A stretch of DNA of 64,000 nucleotides. Source: Kumtagia yinganensis. Lineage in GTDB: Bacteria > Pseudomonadota > Alphaproteobacteria > Rhizobiales > Rhizobiaceae. Positions 8,218 through 15,067 of this stretch are shown here, piece by piece (the first letter of the stretch is position 1; every line of letters starts with the position of its first letter). Below the pieces are notes generated by a model. The model worked only from the letters and a program-made list of their open reading frames with translations, had not been told where the DNA came from and ran no database searches. Where the stretch lies: the NCBI RefSeq assembly GCF_040081985.1, contig NZ_JBEBMH010000002.1:434001-498000 (forward strand). Reading direction: 5' to 3'. Made by a program: the position numbers and the translations under genes.

Positions 8218-8664
8218 GTGATTATTAACGGACATTATCTGTTCCAGAAGCGTCCTGTCTCCCCGATGCTTCCGAGCAAAGGCAGAGCTGCCGGCGTTAG
8301 TCACGGCCTCGGAGAGGCTGGCTATGACATCCGCATCAAGCAGGAAGTCACTCTCCATCCTTTTCGTCGGTTCCGGCTCGCCTCAACGATCGAGCGCTTC
8401 AAGATGCCGAACGATCTGGTGGCCATCGTTCATGACAAATCCACATGGGCCAGACGTGGCCTGTCGGTCTTCAACACCGTCATCGAACCAGGATGGGAAG
8501 GCTATCTCACACTCGAGCTGGTCTATCATCGCTGGATCCCCCTCACCATTCCCGCCGGTGCCGGCATTGCCCAGGTGATCTTCCATCACCTCATCGAGCC
8601 GGCCGCCTACTCCGGAAAATATCAGAACCAGGGTGATCGGCCAGTCGAGGCCATCGCCGCCTGA
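8218..8664 (+). CDS. dcd: dCTP deaminase
   Basis: Converts dCTP to dUTP and ammonia, feeding dTMP synthesis. The 148-residue protein has the family core: AGYDIRIKQE near residue 35, then DKSTWARRGL (Ser75 and Arg79 correspond to the catalytic Ser and Arg of E. coli Dcd). EPGWEGYLTLEL follows, with Glu100 in the position of the general acid/base Glu. The C-terminal YSGKYQNQGDR is the nucleotide-contacting tail. It is shorter than E. coli Dcd (193) because the N-terminus is trimmed. The start is GTG at 8218, right after the GAGGATTTTCC leader. Together with ThyX it gives the phage a private thymidylate route. Confidence 0.88.
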   Translation: MIINGHYLFQKRPVSPMLPSKGRAAGVSHGLGEAGYDIRIKQEVTLHPFRRFRLASTIERFKMPNDLVAIVHDKSTWARRGLSVFNTVIEPGWEGYLTLELVYHRWIPLTIPAGAGIAQVIFHHLIEPAAYSGKYQNQGDRPVEAIAA

Positions 8665-8675
8665 AGGAGACGATT

Positions 8676-8927
8676 ATGCTGACCATCAAATATGCGGTGT
8701 TCATCCTGTCTTGCTCGGTGAGCAACCCGGATAACTGCAGCAAGGAATATGTCGGCGACGTGGTCACTCCCACTCCGATTGGCTGCATCATGGGCGGACA
8801 GCCCTTCCTACGCCAATGGATCGGAGACCATGTCGGTGCCGACGGCAAGCCGGCCCGGACCTTCAAGAGCCTGCGCTGCGTCGACAGCCGCCGCAAGGAT
8901 TTCGAGATGGGGAGGGACCAGGCATGA
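8676..8927 (+). CDS. Small hypothetical phage protein
   Basis: 83 residues, preceded by a strong AAGGAG site and starting 11 bases after dcd. The first 20 residues are hydrophobic (LTIKYAVFILSCSV), followed by several cysteines and a basic C-terminal half. The family is not recognised. Its stop overlaps the next start as ATGA. It is the first member of a run of ten very small overlapping genes (8676-11241). Confidence 0.6.
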   Translation: MLTIKYAVFILSCSVSNPDNCSKEYVGDVVTPTPIGCIMGGQPFLRQWIGDHVGADGKPARTFKSLRCVDSRRKDFEMGRDQA

Positions 8928-9166
8928 AGCGCTACGTCACCCCCACTGGCTCGGTCATCGCCGGCGCCTATGAGATGGTTCCCTGCACCGTCGGCATCAC
9001 CTCAATCAACCTGGAAACCGGCGAACCGGACTACGATGGCAACGGCTCCAAGATGCACTGGGATGACCAGAAGCACGTCGAGCTCGGTGGCAAGAAAGCC
9101 TACATCGACGAGAACGGTACTGCCTGGCCATACACCTCCCTCAAGGAAGAGGAGGTGGACGACTAA
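8924..9166 (+). CDS. Small hypothetical phage protein
   Basis: 80 residues starting MKRYVTPTGSVIAGAYE. The ATG at 8924 was chosen because it overlaps the upstream stop (ATGA) and removes a nonsense N-terminal extension. It is soluble and mixed-charge, with a C-terminal LKEEEVDD. The family is not recognised. Confidence 0.6.
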   Translation: MKRYVTPTGSVIAGAYEMVPCTVGITSINLETGEPDYDGNGSKMHWDDQKHVELGGKKAYIDENGTAWPYTSLKEEEVDD

Positions 9167-9459
9167 TGAACCTCTACTCCCTCGACATCAAGATCTGCGC
9201 CACGGCCTACATCAAGGCCGAGACCGAGGAAGAAGCTCTGGCGATCGCCCAAGGCATGACCGACAGCATCGAGCTTCAGACCGACGAGGAGAAAGAGATC
9301 GCGATCTCCGGCCGTCAATACGATGATCCGGATCTCCCGGACATCAGCATTTCACCGGCAATCACCTTCCATGGTCCCTGGAACGAAGGTGGCTCGGACA
9401 TCAGCTTGTCCGAGGAAAATATCCCTTCAGGCGAAGACGAGGATAGCGATGATGAGTGA
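9166..9459 (+). CDS. Small acidic hypothetical phage protein
   Basis: 97 residues. The start ATG shares its A with the upstream TAA. An N-terminal beta-strand-like stretch (LYSLDIKICATAYIKAETEEEALAI cut here for length) is followed by a very acidic tail with SGEDEDSDDE. The layout resembles short ferredoxin-like or Rnf-like modules, but no family is recognised. Confidence 0.6.
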   Translation: MNLYSLDIKICATAYIKAETEEEALAIAQGMTDSIELQTDEEKEIAISGRQYDDPDLPDISISPAITFHGPWNEGGSDISLSEENIPSGEDEDSDDE

Positions 9460-9745
9460 TCCGCGGATCCCGAAAAAGGCGACCAAAACCGATTTCATCA
9501 TCGGCCCCTGGTCATTCCGCTATGGAACCTGGAACCAGAACCGCTCAAGCTGGACCGTCTACCCGAAAGGTGAACGTAGCCATTGGGCAATGAAGGCTAC
9601 GATCTACGCCGCCAGTGACGAAAAGACCTTTGTCGTCACGATGTACAATCATCCTTACGACGCCAGGCCGACCTTCTCGGAAGCCGTAGAGCTCGTTCTC
9701 AGCTGGCTGCCGGCCGTCAAGGAGCCATCCCATGAGCACGCCTAA
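9449..9745 (+). CDS. Small hypothetical phage protein
   Basis: 98 residues starting MMSDPRIPKKATKTDF; the second ATG at 9452 is equally possible. It overlaps the upstream gene by 11 bases. It is a soluble, beta-rich looking protein with several Trp and Tyr residues. The family is not recognised. A longer in-frame reading from 9323 would sit inside the upstream gene and is unlikely. Confidence 0.6.
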   Translation: MMSDPRIPKKATKTDFIIGPWSFRYGTWNQNRSSWTVYPKGERSHWAMKATIYAASDEKTFVVTMYNHPYDARPTFSEAVELVLSWLPAVKEPSHEHA

Positions 9746-9836
9746 CAAGCTGCTCGTCGGGATGCTCGTGATCCTCCCAACGATCGGATGCAGCCTGATC
9801 GGCTACGTCATCCTCAAGAGTACGGGGTTCATCTGA
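9732..9836 (+). CDS. 34-residue single-span membrane peptide
   Basis: The tiny gene encodes MSTPNKLLVGMLVILPTIGC followed by SLIGYVILKSTGFI. It is one hydrophobic stretch with a positively charged start, possibly a membrane-anchored or lipoprotein-like peptide (Cys at position 20). It overlaps the upstream gene by 14 bases, and its TGA overlaps the next ATG (TGATG). Tight packing on both sides argues that it is real. Function unknown. Confidence 0.5.
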   Translation: MSTPNKLLVGMLVILPTIGCSLIGYVILKSTGFI

Positions 9837-10213
9837 TGTGGATACACTTCGACGATAAGGAGCTTGAGCTCCTGAAAAAAGCACTCAATCGCTCGAAAAT
9901 CTACGGCGATAGCGATGAGACCGATGCTGTCATCGCTCTGCAGCTTCGAATTTCCAAGCAGGCGGTCGAGGATCCGATCGACGCTCAATACCGCAATGCG
10001 GTCGAGACCAGTGATGAACTGGAGGTTGATGACGATGCCATCGTATCAATCAGCAACGATCCTGGAGCATGGGTTCATGCCTGGATCTGGGTCACCAACG
10101 AGGAAGCAGGCATCTCCGATCCAGATGAGGAAGATGCTGCCTGTGAGAATTGTGGCAACACCCTCAATGATGGCTCGGACATCTGCGACCAGTGCGGAGG
10201 AGATTTCAAATGA
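9836..10213 (+). CDS. Hypothetical protein with C-terminal zinc ribbon
   Basis: 125 residues from the ATG at 9836 (TGATG overlap with the preceding small gene). The middle has DPGAWVHAWIWVTNEEAG, a segment I associate with small uncharacterised proteins of rhizobial plasmids and phages. The C-terminus has two CxxC pairs (CENCGN and CDQCGG), a clear zinc-ribbon pattern. It is coupled to the next gene by ATGA and may act with it. Confidence 0.65.
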   Translation: MWIHFDDKELELLKKALNRSKIYGDSDETDAVIALQLRISKQAVEDPIDAQYRNAVETSDELEVDDDAIVSISNDPGAWVHAWIWVTNEEAGISDPDEEDAACENCGNTLNDGSDICDQCGGDFK

Positions 10214-10536
10214 TCCGTCAATTCCTGGATCTCTCGACCGGCCATGTTTCGCTCGACACTCGTGATTGGCTGGATGCTCAAGGCAAGCTGGCGGCCAATT
10301 TCCTTCATTTCGAGGACAAGAGCCCCGTCATCTCTACGATCGGCCGAACCTGCCATGGCTGGTTCATTTGGGCCGGTGACAAGGAAGACGACAATTGGTC
10401 AGCAGACCATTTAGCTCGTGGCGTCCCGGAAGATCTAATCGCCGTATTGACCTACGCCCGGAACCAGGGATGCGATTACGTCCTATTTGACCAGGATGCC
10501 GATCGCATCGACGGCCTCCCATATTTCGAGTGGTGA
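10210..10536 (+). CDS. DUF5983-like protein
   Basis: 108 residues, ATGA-coupled to the zinc-ribbon gene. The C-terminal half matches my memory of the DUF5983 family: a GWFIW segment, a PEDLIAVLTYARNQGCDYV stretch, then LFDQDADRIDGLPYFEW. Members are uncharacterised and often found beside other small mobile-element genes. The function is unknown. Confidence 0.55.
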   Translation: MIRQFLDLSTGHVSLDTRDWLDAQGKLAANFLHFEDKSPVISTIGRTCHGWFIWAGDKEDDNWSADHLARGVPEDLIAVLTYARNQGCDYVLFDQDADRIDGLPYFEW

Positions 10537-10538
10537 CC

Positions 10539-10718
10539 ATGGACATGCAGTTTCCGCCAGATGCCTGGCCTAAAAAAGACCGAGAGCAACAGGTGATGGA
10601 AATGCGGCTCTGCGAGCAGAACCACGTCATCCTGAAACCCGACGTCCTCTATCACTTCACGGTCGATCCGAGCTGCGGCAAATGTCGGCAGATAGCCGCA
10701 ACGTGTGAACCGTCATGA
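10539..10718 (+). CDS. Small hypothetical phage protein with CxxC
   Basis: 59 residues from the ATG at 10539; in-frame GTG codons at 10530 and 10533 would extend it slightly and overlap the upstream stop. It contains a CGKC motif and other Cys/His residues (CEQNH), so metal binding is possible. The family is not recognised. It is ATGA-coupled to the next gene. Confidence 0.5.
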   Translation: MDMQFPPDAWPKKDREQQVMEMRLCEQNHVILKPDVLYHFTVDPSCGKCRQIAATCEPS

Positions 10719-10954
10719 CACTCTATTCCTTCACCATGACCGTCGAGGTCTTCGATGAGGATCTGATGCTCAAGCGAGCCAAGGAACATGCCGTGCGTAG
10801 CGGTATCGAGGAGAATGAGATCCAGACGCCTATTCAGGCTCTGATCATGCTCCTGGATCCCGGTAGCGGCGGCAGTGCTTGGGATGGTCCGCTGCAAGAG
10901 ATTGGCATCGACATCGAAGATAGCCAGGTCGACATCCTCACGGAGGCATCATGA
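10715..10954 (+). CDS. Small acidic hypothetical phage protein
   Basis: 79 residues, acidic, starting MTLYSFTMTVEVFDEDLM, with an alternation of strands and helices (LKRAKEHAVRS). It is ATGA-coupled on both sides. The family is not recognised. Confidence 0.58.
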   Translation: MTLYSFTMTVEVFDEDLMLKRAKEHAVRSGIEENEIQTPIQALIMLLDPGSGGSAWDGPLQEIGIDIEDSQVDILTEAS

Positions 10955-11241
10955 GCGATCATAGAACATTCGCCGCCGGCGTAGCCATCTCGGTCAGCTA
11001 CTGGAAACGAGATGACGACGGTCGGAGCAGCGTTGCTTCCGATCGGGAAGAAGCTAACTGGGCCTCAATCGAAGGGTCAGGACAATATCCTCGCCTGGAA
11101 TTCCGAAAAAACAGCCAATGGGCAACCAGTGGCTGGTATCAACTCGATCAAGCGGTCATTCTTCTGAACCAGGCATTCGAGGCCGGCAAATTCGCCAAGC
11201 TCAAGGAGATGCGACAGTTCCTGGGTATTCAGGACCGCTGA
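10951..11241 (+). CDS. Small hypothetical phage protein
   Basis: 96 residues; the last gene of the ten-gene run of small overlapping genes. Soluble, with a helical C-terminus (AFEAGKFAKLKEMRQFLG). The family is not recognised. It is followed by a 130-base gap holding an 11-bp inverted repeat. Confidence 0.6.
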   Translation: MSDHRTFAAGVAISVSYWKRDDDGRSSVASDREEANWASIEGSGQYPRLEFRKNSQWATSGWYQLDQAVILLNQAFEAGKFAKLKEMRQFLGIQDR

Positions 11242-11273
11242 CCAACAACGGGTGCATCCTCCCAAGACTGCGA

Positions 11274-11350
11274 TCCCCTGACATCGACTTAACGGCGGCG
11301 TAATGCTGGCTCGAGTTTAGCACCTGGCTCGAGGCGTCAATGTCAGGGGA
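11274..11350. repeat. 11-bp inverted repeat with internal direct repeat
   Basis: TCCCCTGACAT (11274-11284) is the exact reverse complement of 11340-11350. Between them CTGGCTCGAG occurs twice (11306-11315 and 11324-11333). The right arm lies just upstream of the ribosome-binding site of the 11375 gene. It could be a terminator-like or regulatory leader structure; no T-run follows. Confidence 0.55.
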
Positions 11351-11374
11351 ACACCCTTTCAAGGAACCAGGAAA

Positions 11375-11905
11375 ATGACAACTATTTCTCTCGACCGTAA
11401 AGCTCTCCACTCGCTACTGGACGCCGATCCGGACTTCGCCCTCGATCTCAAGAAGAACGTCCTGGCCGAGGTTGGCCGGCGTTTCTTCGAGAAAGACGCC
11501 AAGCGTGTCATCGCTGCCGCCGAACCCGAGCTCTTCGCTCAGGCGCTGAAGGGCGTCCAGAACGATCATGAGCTCATGGAGCAGATCAAGAAAGCGCTAT
11601 CGACCTCGATCGTCACCAAGGACACCAACTATTATAACCGATTGAAGCTGACCGACGAAGTCATGAAGCTGATCAACGACCAGGTAATCATGATGAAAAA
11701 CCGGGCGATACAATCAGCCCTGGACGCGGTGACTATGGATATTGCTGGTCGGATCCAGGAAGCAGTGACCAAATCCCTCGAAGTGGTCAGTATCGACGAA
11801 CGTATCCAGAAGCGCGTCGATCGACTGACCGAGGAATACATCAAATCTCGTGCCGAGGAGCTTTTCAAAGCTCGCATGGCCGACATTAAAGCTATGATGG
11901 GTTAA
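11375..11905 (+). CDS. Helical hypothetical phage protein
   Basis: 176 residues, almost entirely predicted helical, with heptad-like spacing of Leu/Ile/Val from about residue 70 to the end. It is a probable coiled coil or helical bundle, with no motif I can name. It has its own leader with a GAACCAGGAAAATG start context. Surrounding genes on both sides concern nucleotide and DNA metabolism, but that does not define its role. Confidence 0.6.
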   Translation: MTTISLDRKALHSLLDADPDFALDLKKNVLAEVGRRFFEKDAKRVIAAAEPELFAQALKGVQNDHELMEQIKKALSTSIVTKDTNYYNRLKLTDEVMKLINDQVIMMKNRAIQSALDAVTMDIAGRIQEAVTKSLEVVSIDERIQKRVDRLTEEYIKSRAEELFKARMADIKAMMG

Positions 11906-12054
11906 TCATTCTTCATTGGAGCTAGGACTCGCATAGATAGAACGAAGCATGAATCACTCAACCTGTACGAGTCCAATTGTGACTTTTTAGTGAACTCCAT
12001 GTAAAAGTTTCTAAATAACGTATTTGTGAGTGATAATCCGTCGGGATTAATATA

Positions 12055-12612
12055 ATGGATTTCCATCGCCGTGAGGACGGCGATATCCCTAAAAACCCCG
12101 CCGGAAACCCGCAGAAAATGCACACCCAGATACTGCCTCGCATCGGCGAGGATCCCCCTTCTATTGCCGTTCGCAAGGCAAGAGTTCAACCTTGTCCAAC
12201 CTGCCCATGGGGCACCAAAATCGCCCGGAGGCTGGCCAATAAAGGCATGTGCCTATTCAAGCTGATGCCTCCGGAGATCGCACAACTCGGAGACATCTGC
12301 TGTGACAACGATTTCCGCAAAAACCATCCTACGAAGCCGGCACGCCCAGCGGCCGGACAAAATCCTATCCAGCTTGTTCTGCCGGTATCCCCGCTGGATC
12401 CATGCCGAAGGGCGGACGCATCGTCAGCTGGTGATCACCGAGGATTTGGCGATCGACGTGAAGACGCCCTCCCCCATGGAGAGCTACGACCTGTCCAGGA
12501 ACGCCGCATCCAGTCGGGCTATTCCCATTCTGAGAATGGTCGAGGATGTGATGACCGACCCGGCTATCCCTTTGTTCTGGGGCAAGCACCAAAAGGGCAT
12601 GCAAGCTGTTGA
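12055..12612 (+). CDS. Small CPTCPW-motif protein running into thyX
   Basis: The first ~85 residues look like a real small phage protein, with PCPTCPWGTK and further cysteines (GMCLF, DICCDN), perhaps a metal-binding knuckle. The PCxxCPW signature resembles the uncharacterised DUF6283 type. From about 12302 onward the reading frame overlaps thyX in another frame for 311 bases, and that part looks like a shadow translation rich in Arg, Pro and Gly. Either the gene lost its own stop, a frameshift exists near 12300, or the real product is unusual. The start could also be the ATG at 12118. Confidence 0.4.
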   Translation: MDFHRREDGDIPKNPAGNPQKMHTQILPRIGEDPPSIAVRKARVQPCPTCPWGTKIARRLANKGMCLFKLMPPEIAQLGDICCDNDFRKNHPTKPARPAAGQNPIQLVLPVSPLDPCRRADASSAGDHRGFGDRREDALPHGELRPVQERRIQSGYSHSENGRGCDDRPGYPFVLGQAPKGHASC

Positions 12613-13252
12613 GGAGTTCGTCGGCGCCGAGCGCCAGGAGCTCATCGACCAGTGGCTCAGAGACCGCGATGACGCCGTCAAGAAGGCTCTCTGGTATCAC
12701 GAGAGGGGTCTTCACAAGCAGATCCCTAATCGGATCCTAGAGCCCTACAGCCACATCAATGTGTTGTTCTCGGGCACCGAATGGACCAACTTCCGGGCTC
12801 TCCGGGAGCACAACGACGCTGAGCCACACATCCATATCCTGGCTCGAGAAATCGGCCGGGAGCTAGATCGGGAGGACAACATCCAGACACTCGAACCAGG
12901 GCAATGGCATACCCCGTTCGTCGGGCCTATTCACGGCATCATGACCCAGCGGCTGACAGAAAGGGATTTCATCAAGAAGTCCGTCGCCTGCTGCGCCTCG
13001 ACCTCCTACAAGACGGTTGATGGCTTCGACATGACCATCGGAAAGGCGATCGAGCTTCACGACAAGTTGGTCGGATCGGCACCTCTCCATGCTTCGCCGG
13101 CCGAGCACGTTGCCCAGGCTGATAAGATCATTTCTGTACCAAGCAGGGCTCCGCTGCGAAGCATGGAGCAGGTCTGGAGCCATCCCGAACAGCATGGCAA
13201 CTTTGTCGGATTCCGTCAGTACCGGAAGCAGCTCCCCAATGAGTGCCTGTAA
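12302..13252 (+). CDS. thyX: FAD-dependent thymidylate synthase ThyX
   Basis: Makes dTMP from dUMP using methylenetetrahydrofolate and FAD/NADPH. The 316-residue protein has the phage-type ThyX layout. RYPRWIHAEGRTHR (residues 28-41) and LSRNAASSRAIP (64-75) together form the signature motif. Then come PAIPLFWGKHQKGMQA, WTNFRALREHNDAEP (usually AQP), EPGQWHTPFV and CCASTSYKTVDG. The GTG at 12302 gives a normal ThyX start (TTISAKTILRS). It is odd in that residues 42-63 are an extra ~22-residue stretch splitting the signature between the His-Arg and the Ser-Arg-Asn parts. It partners functionally with dCTP deaminase upstream. A strong terminator follows. Confidence 0.88.
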   Translation: MTTISAKTILRSRHAQRPDKILSSLFCRYPRWIHAEGRTHRQLVITEDLAIDVKTPSPMESYDLSRNAASSRAIPILRMVEDVMTDPAIPLFWGKHQKGMQAVEEFVGAERQELIDQWLRDRDDAVKKALWYHERGLHKQIPNRILEPYSHINVLFSGTEWTNFRALREHNDAEPHIHILAREIGRELDREDNIQTLEPGQWHTPFVGPIHGIMTQRLTERDFIKKSVACCASTSYKTVDGFDMTIGKAIELHDKLVGSAPLHASPAEHVAQADKIISVPSRAPLRSMEQVWSHPEQHGNFVGFRQYRKQLPNECL

Positions 13253-13299
13253 CGTCATGGACACTTCACAAAAAGTTCAGTAAGCTATTCGAAGATTAT

Positions 13300-13337
13300 C
13301 CCCTGAATATGGAACAAAAATATATTCAGGGGGTTTT
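13300..13337 (+). terminator. Rho-independent terminator after thyX
   Basis: An 11-bp perfect stem (13300-13310 with 13322-13332, CCCCTGAATAT / ATATTCAGGGG), an 11-base loop and a GTTTTC tail, 48 bases after the thyX stop. Confidence 0.8.
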
Positions 13338-13410
13338 CTACGGTTTATCGATCTGCTAGGCTGCGATCTCAGCCAAAAATCTCCATATTTTTTGATCTTT
13401 TATGCAATTT

Positions 13411-13499
13411 GGGATTGCCAATCCCGAAAAAATGCGTCTTATTTCTCGTGGTTCTGGTAACCCAGTCAGAGCGAGACGCATCTAAATCGTTGGATTTAG
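13411..13499 (+). other. Structured non-coding stretch, possible small RNA or leader
   Basis: Within a 415-base gene-free gap (13253-13667) after the thyX terminator there are several nested stems. One is GGGATT-GCC-AATCCC (13411-13425). Another is ATGCGTCT (13432-13439) pairing with AGACGCAT (13474-13481) around a GGTT/AACC hairpin (13450-13462). The third is CTAAATC/GATTTAG (13482-13499) with a four-base loop. No coding frame here looks real. The density of perfect pairing suggests a small RNA or a 5' leader for the 13668 gene. The rest of the gap, to 13667, is G/T-rich and shows nothing I can name. Confidence 0.4.
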
Positions 13500-13667
13500 C
13501 CTGTATTCTTGCAGCATACCAAGGAAACCCACCGGCCGTATGGCACGTTAGGGTTGTCGGAGCCGCTCTCGGGTAGGTGTGGGGGTCCTTCGTCCGTCTG
13601 GCCAGCGGGCGGAGGATTTCTTTTCTTGGGGGCGTAAGAAAAAGACCATAACAAGGACAGGGATCGT

Positions 13668-13886
13668 ATGCTCGACGAAACCACCAGGCGCCTGGCTGCG
13701 TATAAGGCCGCGGTCGCCCCCAACTTCCTCACCAAAGGGATGTATCTCGGCAAGGTGACCCAGCGCGAACATGTCACCATCATCGCCGACGATGGGACGC
13801 CATTCGAGAAGGAGGTTGAATTCCATATATCGTGGGATAGTATCTCGAAAATCCTCGCATTAATAAGCGAAAGAGCCGAGAGATAA
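13668..13886 (+). CDS. Small hypothetical phage protein
   Basis: 72 residues, soluble, starting MLDETTRRLAAYKAAVAP. A central beta-like part (YLGKVTQREHVTIIADDGTPF) might be a small OB- or SH3-like fold, but no family is recognised. It is the first gene after the structured non-coding gap and is followed by the HTH-protein gene. Confidence 0.55.
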   Translation: MLDETTRRLAAYKAAVAPNFLTKGMYLGKVTQREHVTIIADDGTPFEKEVEFHISWDSISKILALISERAER

Positions 13887-13909
13887 TCTAGAAAATCCAA
13901 GGAAAAATA

Positions 13910-14224
13910 ATGCCCCGCACTTATGTTCGAAAAGCTGACGACGCCACGATCGTCAAGCTCAACAATGTGGGCCTATCTCTGCAGGGCATCGCCGATCGTC
14001 AGGGCGTGCATCTGACAACCATCACCAACAGACTGCGGGTCTTGGGCATAGCTCCCGCGGACACCAGACGGGCCTTCATGGAAGACGTCTTCGAGTCTCT
14101 GACAGCGCAACAACAAGACTGGCTGATCGACCAGCTCGCTCCAGGACACTCGGTGAAGGAATTCATAAGGGCGCTTCTAATCAAGGAATTCATGAGCCGA
14201 CAAAGACCGGGGAAGGCACCCTGA
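13910..14224 (+). CDS. Helix-turn-helix DNA-binding protein
   Basis: 104 residues. Residues about 13-42 (IVKLNNVGLSLQGIADRQG, then VHLTTITNRLRVLGI) form a typical resolvase/Hin-type helix-turn-helix: a helix, a tight turn at the Gly, and a recognition helix with TTITNRL. The remaining C-terminal half is helical and could mediate dimerisation. It is probably a small transcription factor. The intergenic region after it, upstream of the H-NS-like gene, contains a 7-bp inverted repeat around a TTGACA box that would suit such a protein. The start is preceded by AAGGAAAAATA. Confidence 0.65.
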   Translation: MPRTYVRKADDATIVKLNNVGLSLQGIADRQGVHLTTITNRLRVLGIAPADTRRAFMEDVFESLTAQQQDWLIDQLAPGHSVKEFIRALLIKEFMSRQRPGKAP

Positions 14225-14256
14225 TTATGTAGCGATTATTTACCGATTAATGAGTT

Positions 14257-14288
14257 TCTCGCTTGACAATTAAAAGAAAATAGCGAGA
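14257..14288 (+). promoter_or_regulatory. Inverted repeat flanking a TTGACA box
   Basis: TCTCGCT (14257-14263) and AGCGAGA (14282-14288) are exact reverse complements and enclose TTGACA (14263-14268) followed by an A-rich stretch. No convincing -10 box is at the right distance. It could be an operator for the upstream HTH protein or a promoter/hairpin for the H-NS-like gene 110 bases downstream. Confidence 0.4.
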
Positions 14289-14395
14289 GTCGTCACGGTA
14301 AGTTAACCGACTGATTCTACCCGTCGTTGTAGACAACCTGCGCTACCACAACACAGGGCGCAACGGCGGGAAAGCAAACCCAACAGGAGTACCAA

Positions 14396-14983
14396 ATGAG
14401 TAACATGAGCATGAGTGCGGCACCCGTTGCCGGCACTCGTCGCATGGTTTTTGACCAGAAATCCTACGACGAAATCCCGAATTTCCTGCGCAAGGAGATC
14501 GGCATGCCGCCGGTAAAGGAAGAGATCCTGGAGCCGACGAGGCCGGCCTCCATCCAGGATCCCGAGACGAATGACGTGGAAGACGCCCTCCCTGCCGAAA
14601 CCGCCAGCGAAATCCAGGAGCCTACCCAGGATGCGGCCGAGCAGCTGACCATGGATCCAGGCACCGACGGCACTACACCCAACCTCGATGATATGTCGGT
14701 CCAGGACCTGCAAAAGCTGCAGGAGGAGATCGACCGCAAGAAAGCTGAGAAGCAGCAGGCCGAGAAGGCAGCTGTGATCAAGCAGATCGTCGAAGTGGTC
14801 AATATGTACAAGATCCCGGTCGACGAGCTGGTCGAAGCCTTGGGTGGCCTGAAGGTCAAGCGCAAGGGCGTCAAGGCCCAGCCGAAATACAAGGGACCGA
14901 AAGGCGAGATCTGGTCCGGACGAGGCAAGGAGCCTCTCTGGATCAAGGGCAAGGATCGCGACAAGTTCCTGATCCGAGCTTAA
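14396..14983 (+). CDS. H-NS-like nucleoid-associated protein
   Basis: 195 residues. The C-terminus (about 160-190) reads PKYKGPKGEIWSGRGKEPLW, the DNA-binding signature of H-NS-family proteins, whose GRG loop inserts into the AT-rich minor groove. A coiled coil at about residues 100-135 (VQDLQKLQEEIDRKKAEKQQ) resembles the H-NS oligomerisation helix. The N-terminal ~95 residues are an acidic, Pro/Glu-rich extension not usual in H-NS. The protein could silence or counter-silence AT-rich DNA, compact phage DNA, or interfere with host H-NS-like regulators. A long leader with small hairpins (14326-14337, 14339-14362) precedes it and a strong terminator follows, so it is its own transcription unit. 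Confidence 0.78.
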   Translation: MSNMSMSAAPVAGTRRMVFDQKSYDEIPNFLRKEIGMPPVKEEILEPTRPASIQDPETNDVEDALPAETASEIQEPTQDAAEQLTMDPGTDGTTPNLDDMSVQDLQKLQEEIDRKKAEKQQAEKAAVIKQIVEVVNMYKIPVDELVEALGGLKVKRKGVKAQPKYKGPKGEIWSGRGKEPLWIKGKDRDKFLIRA

Positions 14984-15011
14984 CACCATCCACCAGGCAG
15001 TCCTGAAATCA

Positions 15012-15036
15012 CCCCGGTCTTCGGGCCGGGGTTTTT
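15012..15036 (+). terminator. Rho-independent terminator after the H-NS-like gene
   Basis: An 8-bp GC stem (CCCCGGTC with GGCCGGGG, one G-T pair) capped by a TTCG tetraloop and followed by five T residues. This is a textbook terminator. Confidence 0.9.
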
Positions 15037-15067
15037 CTATGCCTATTTTCCAGCATGAGCCAGATTG

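Noticed and set aside
13411..13425. Three-base-loop hairpin as an N4-type virion RNAP promoter
   Set aside because: Stem and loop size are right, but on the plus strand the loop centre is C rather than a purine. On the minus strand no gene lies downstream.
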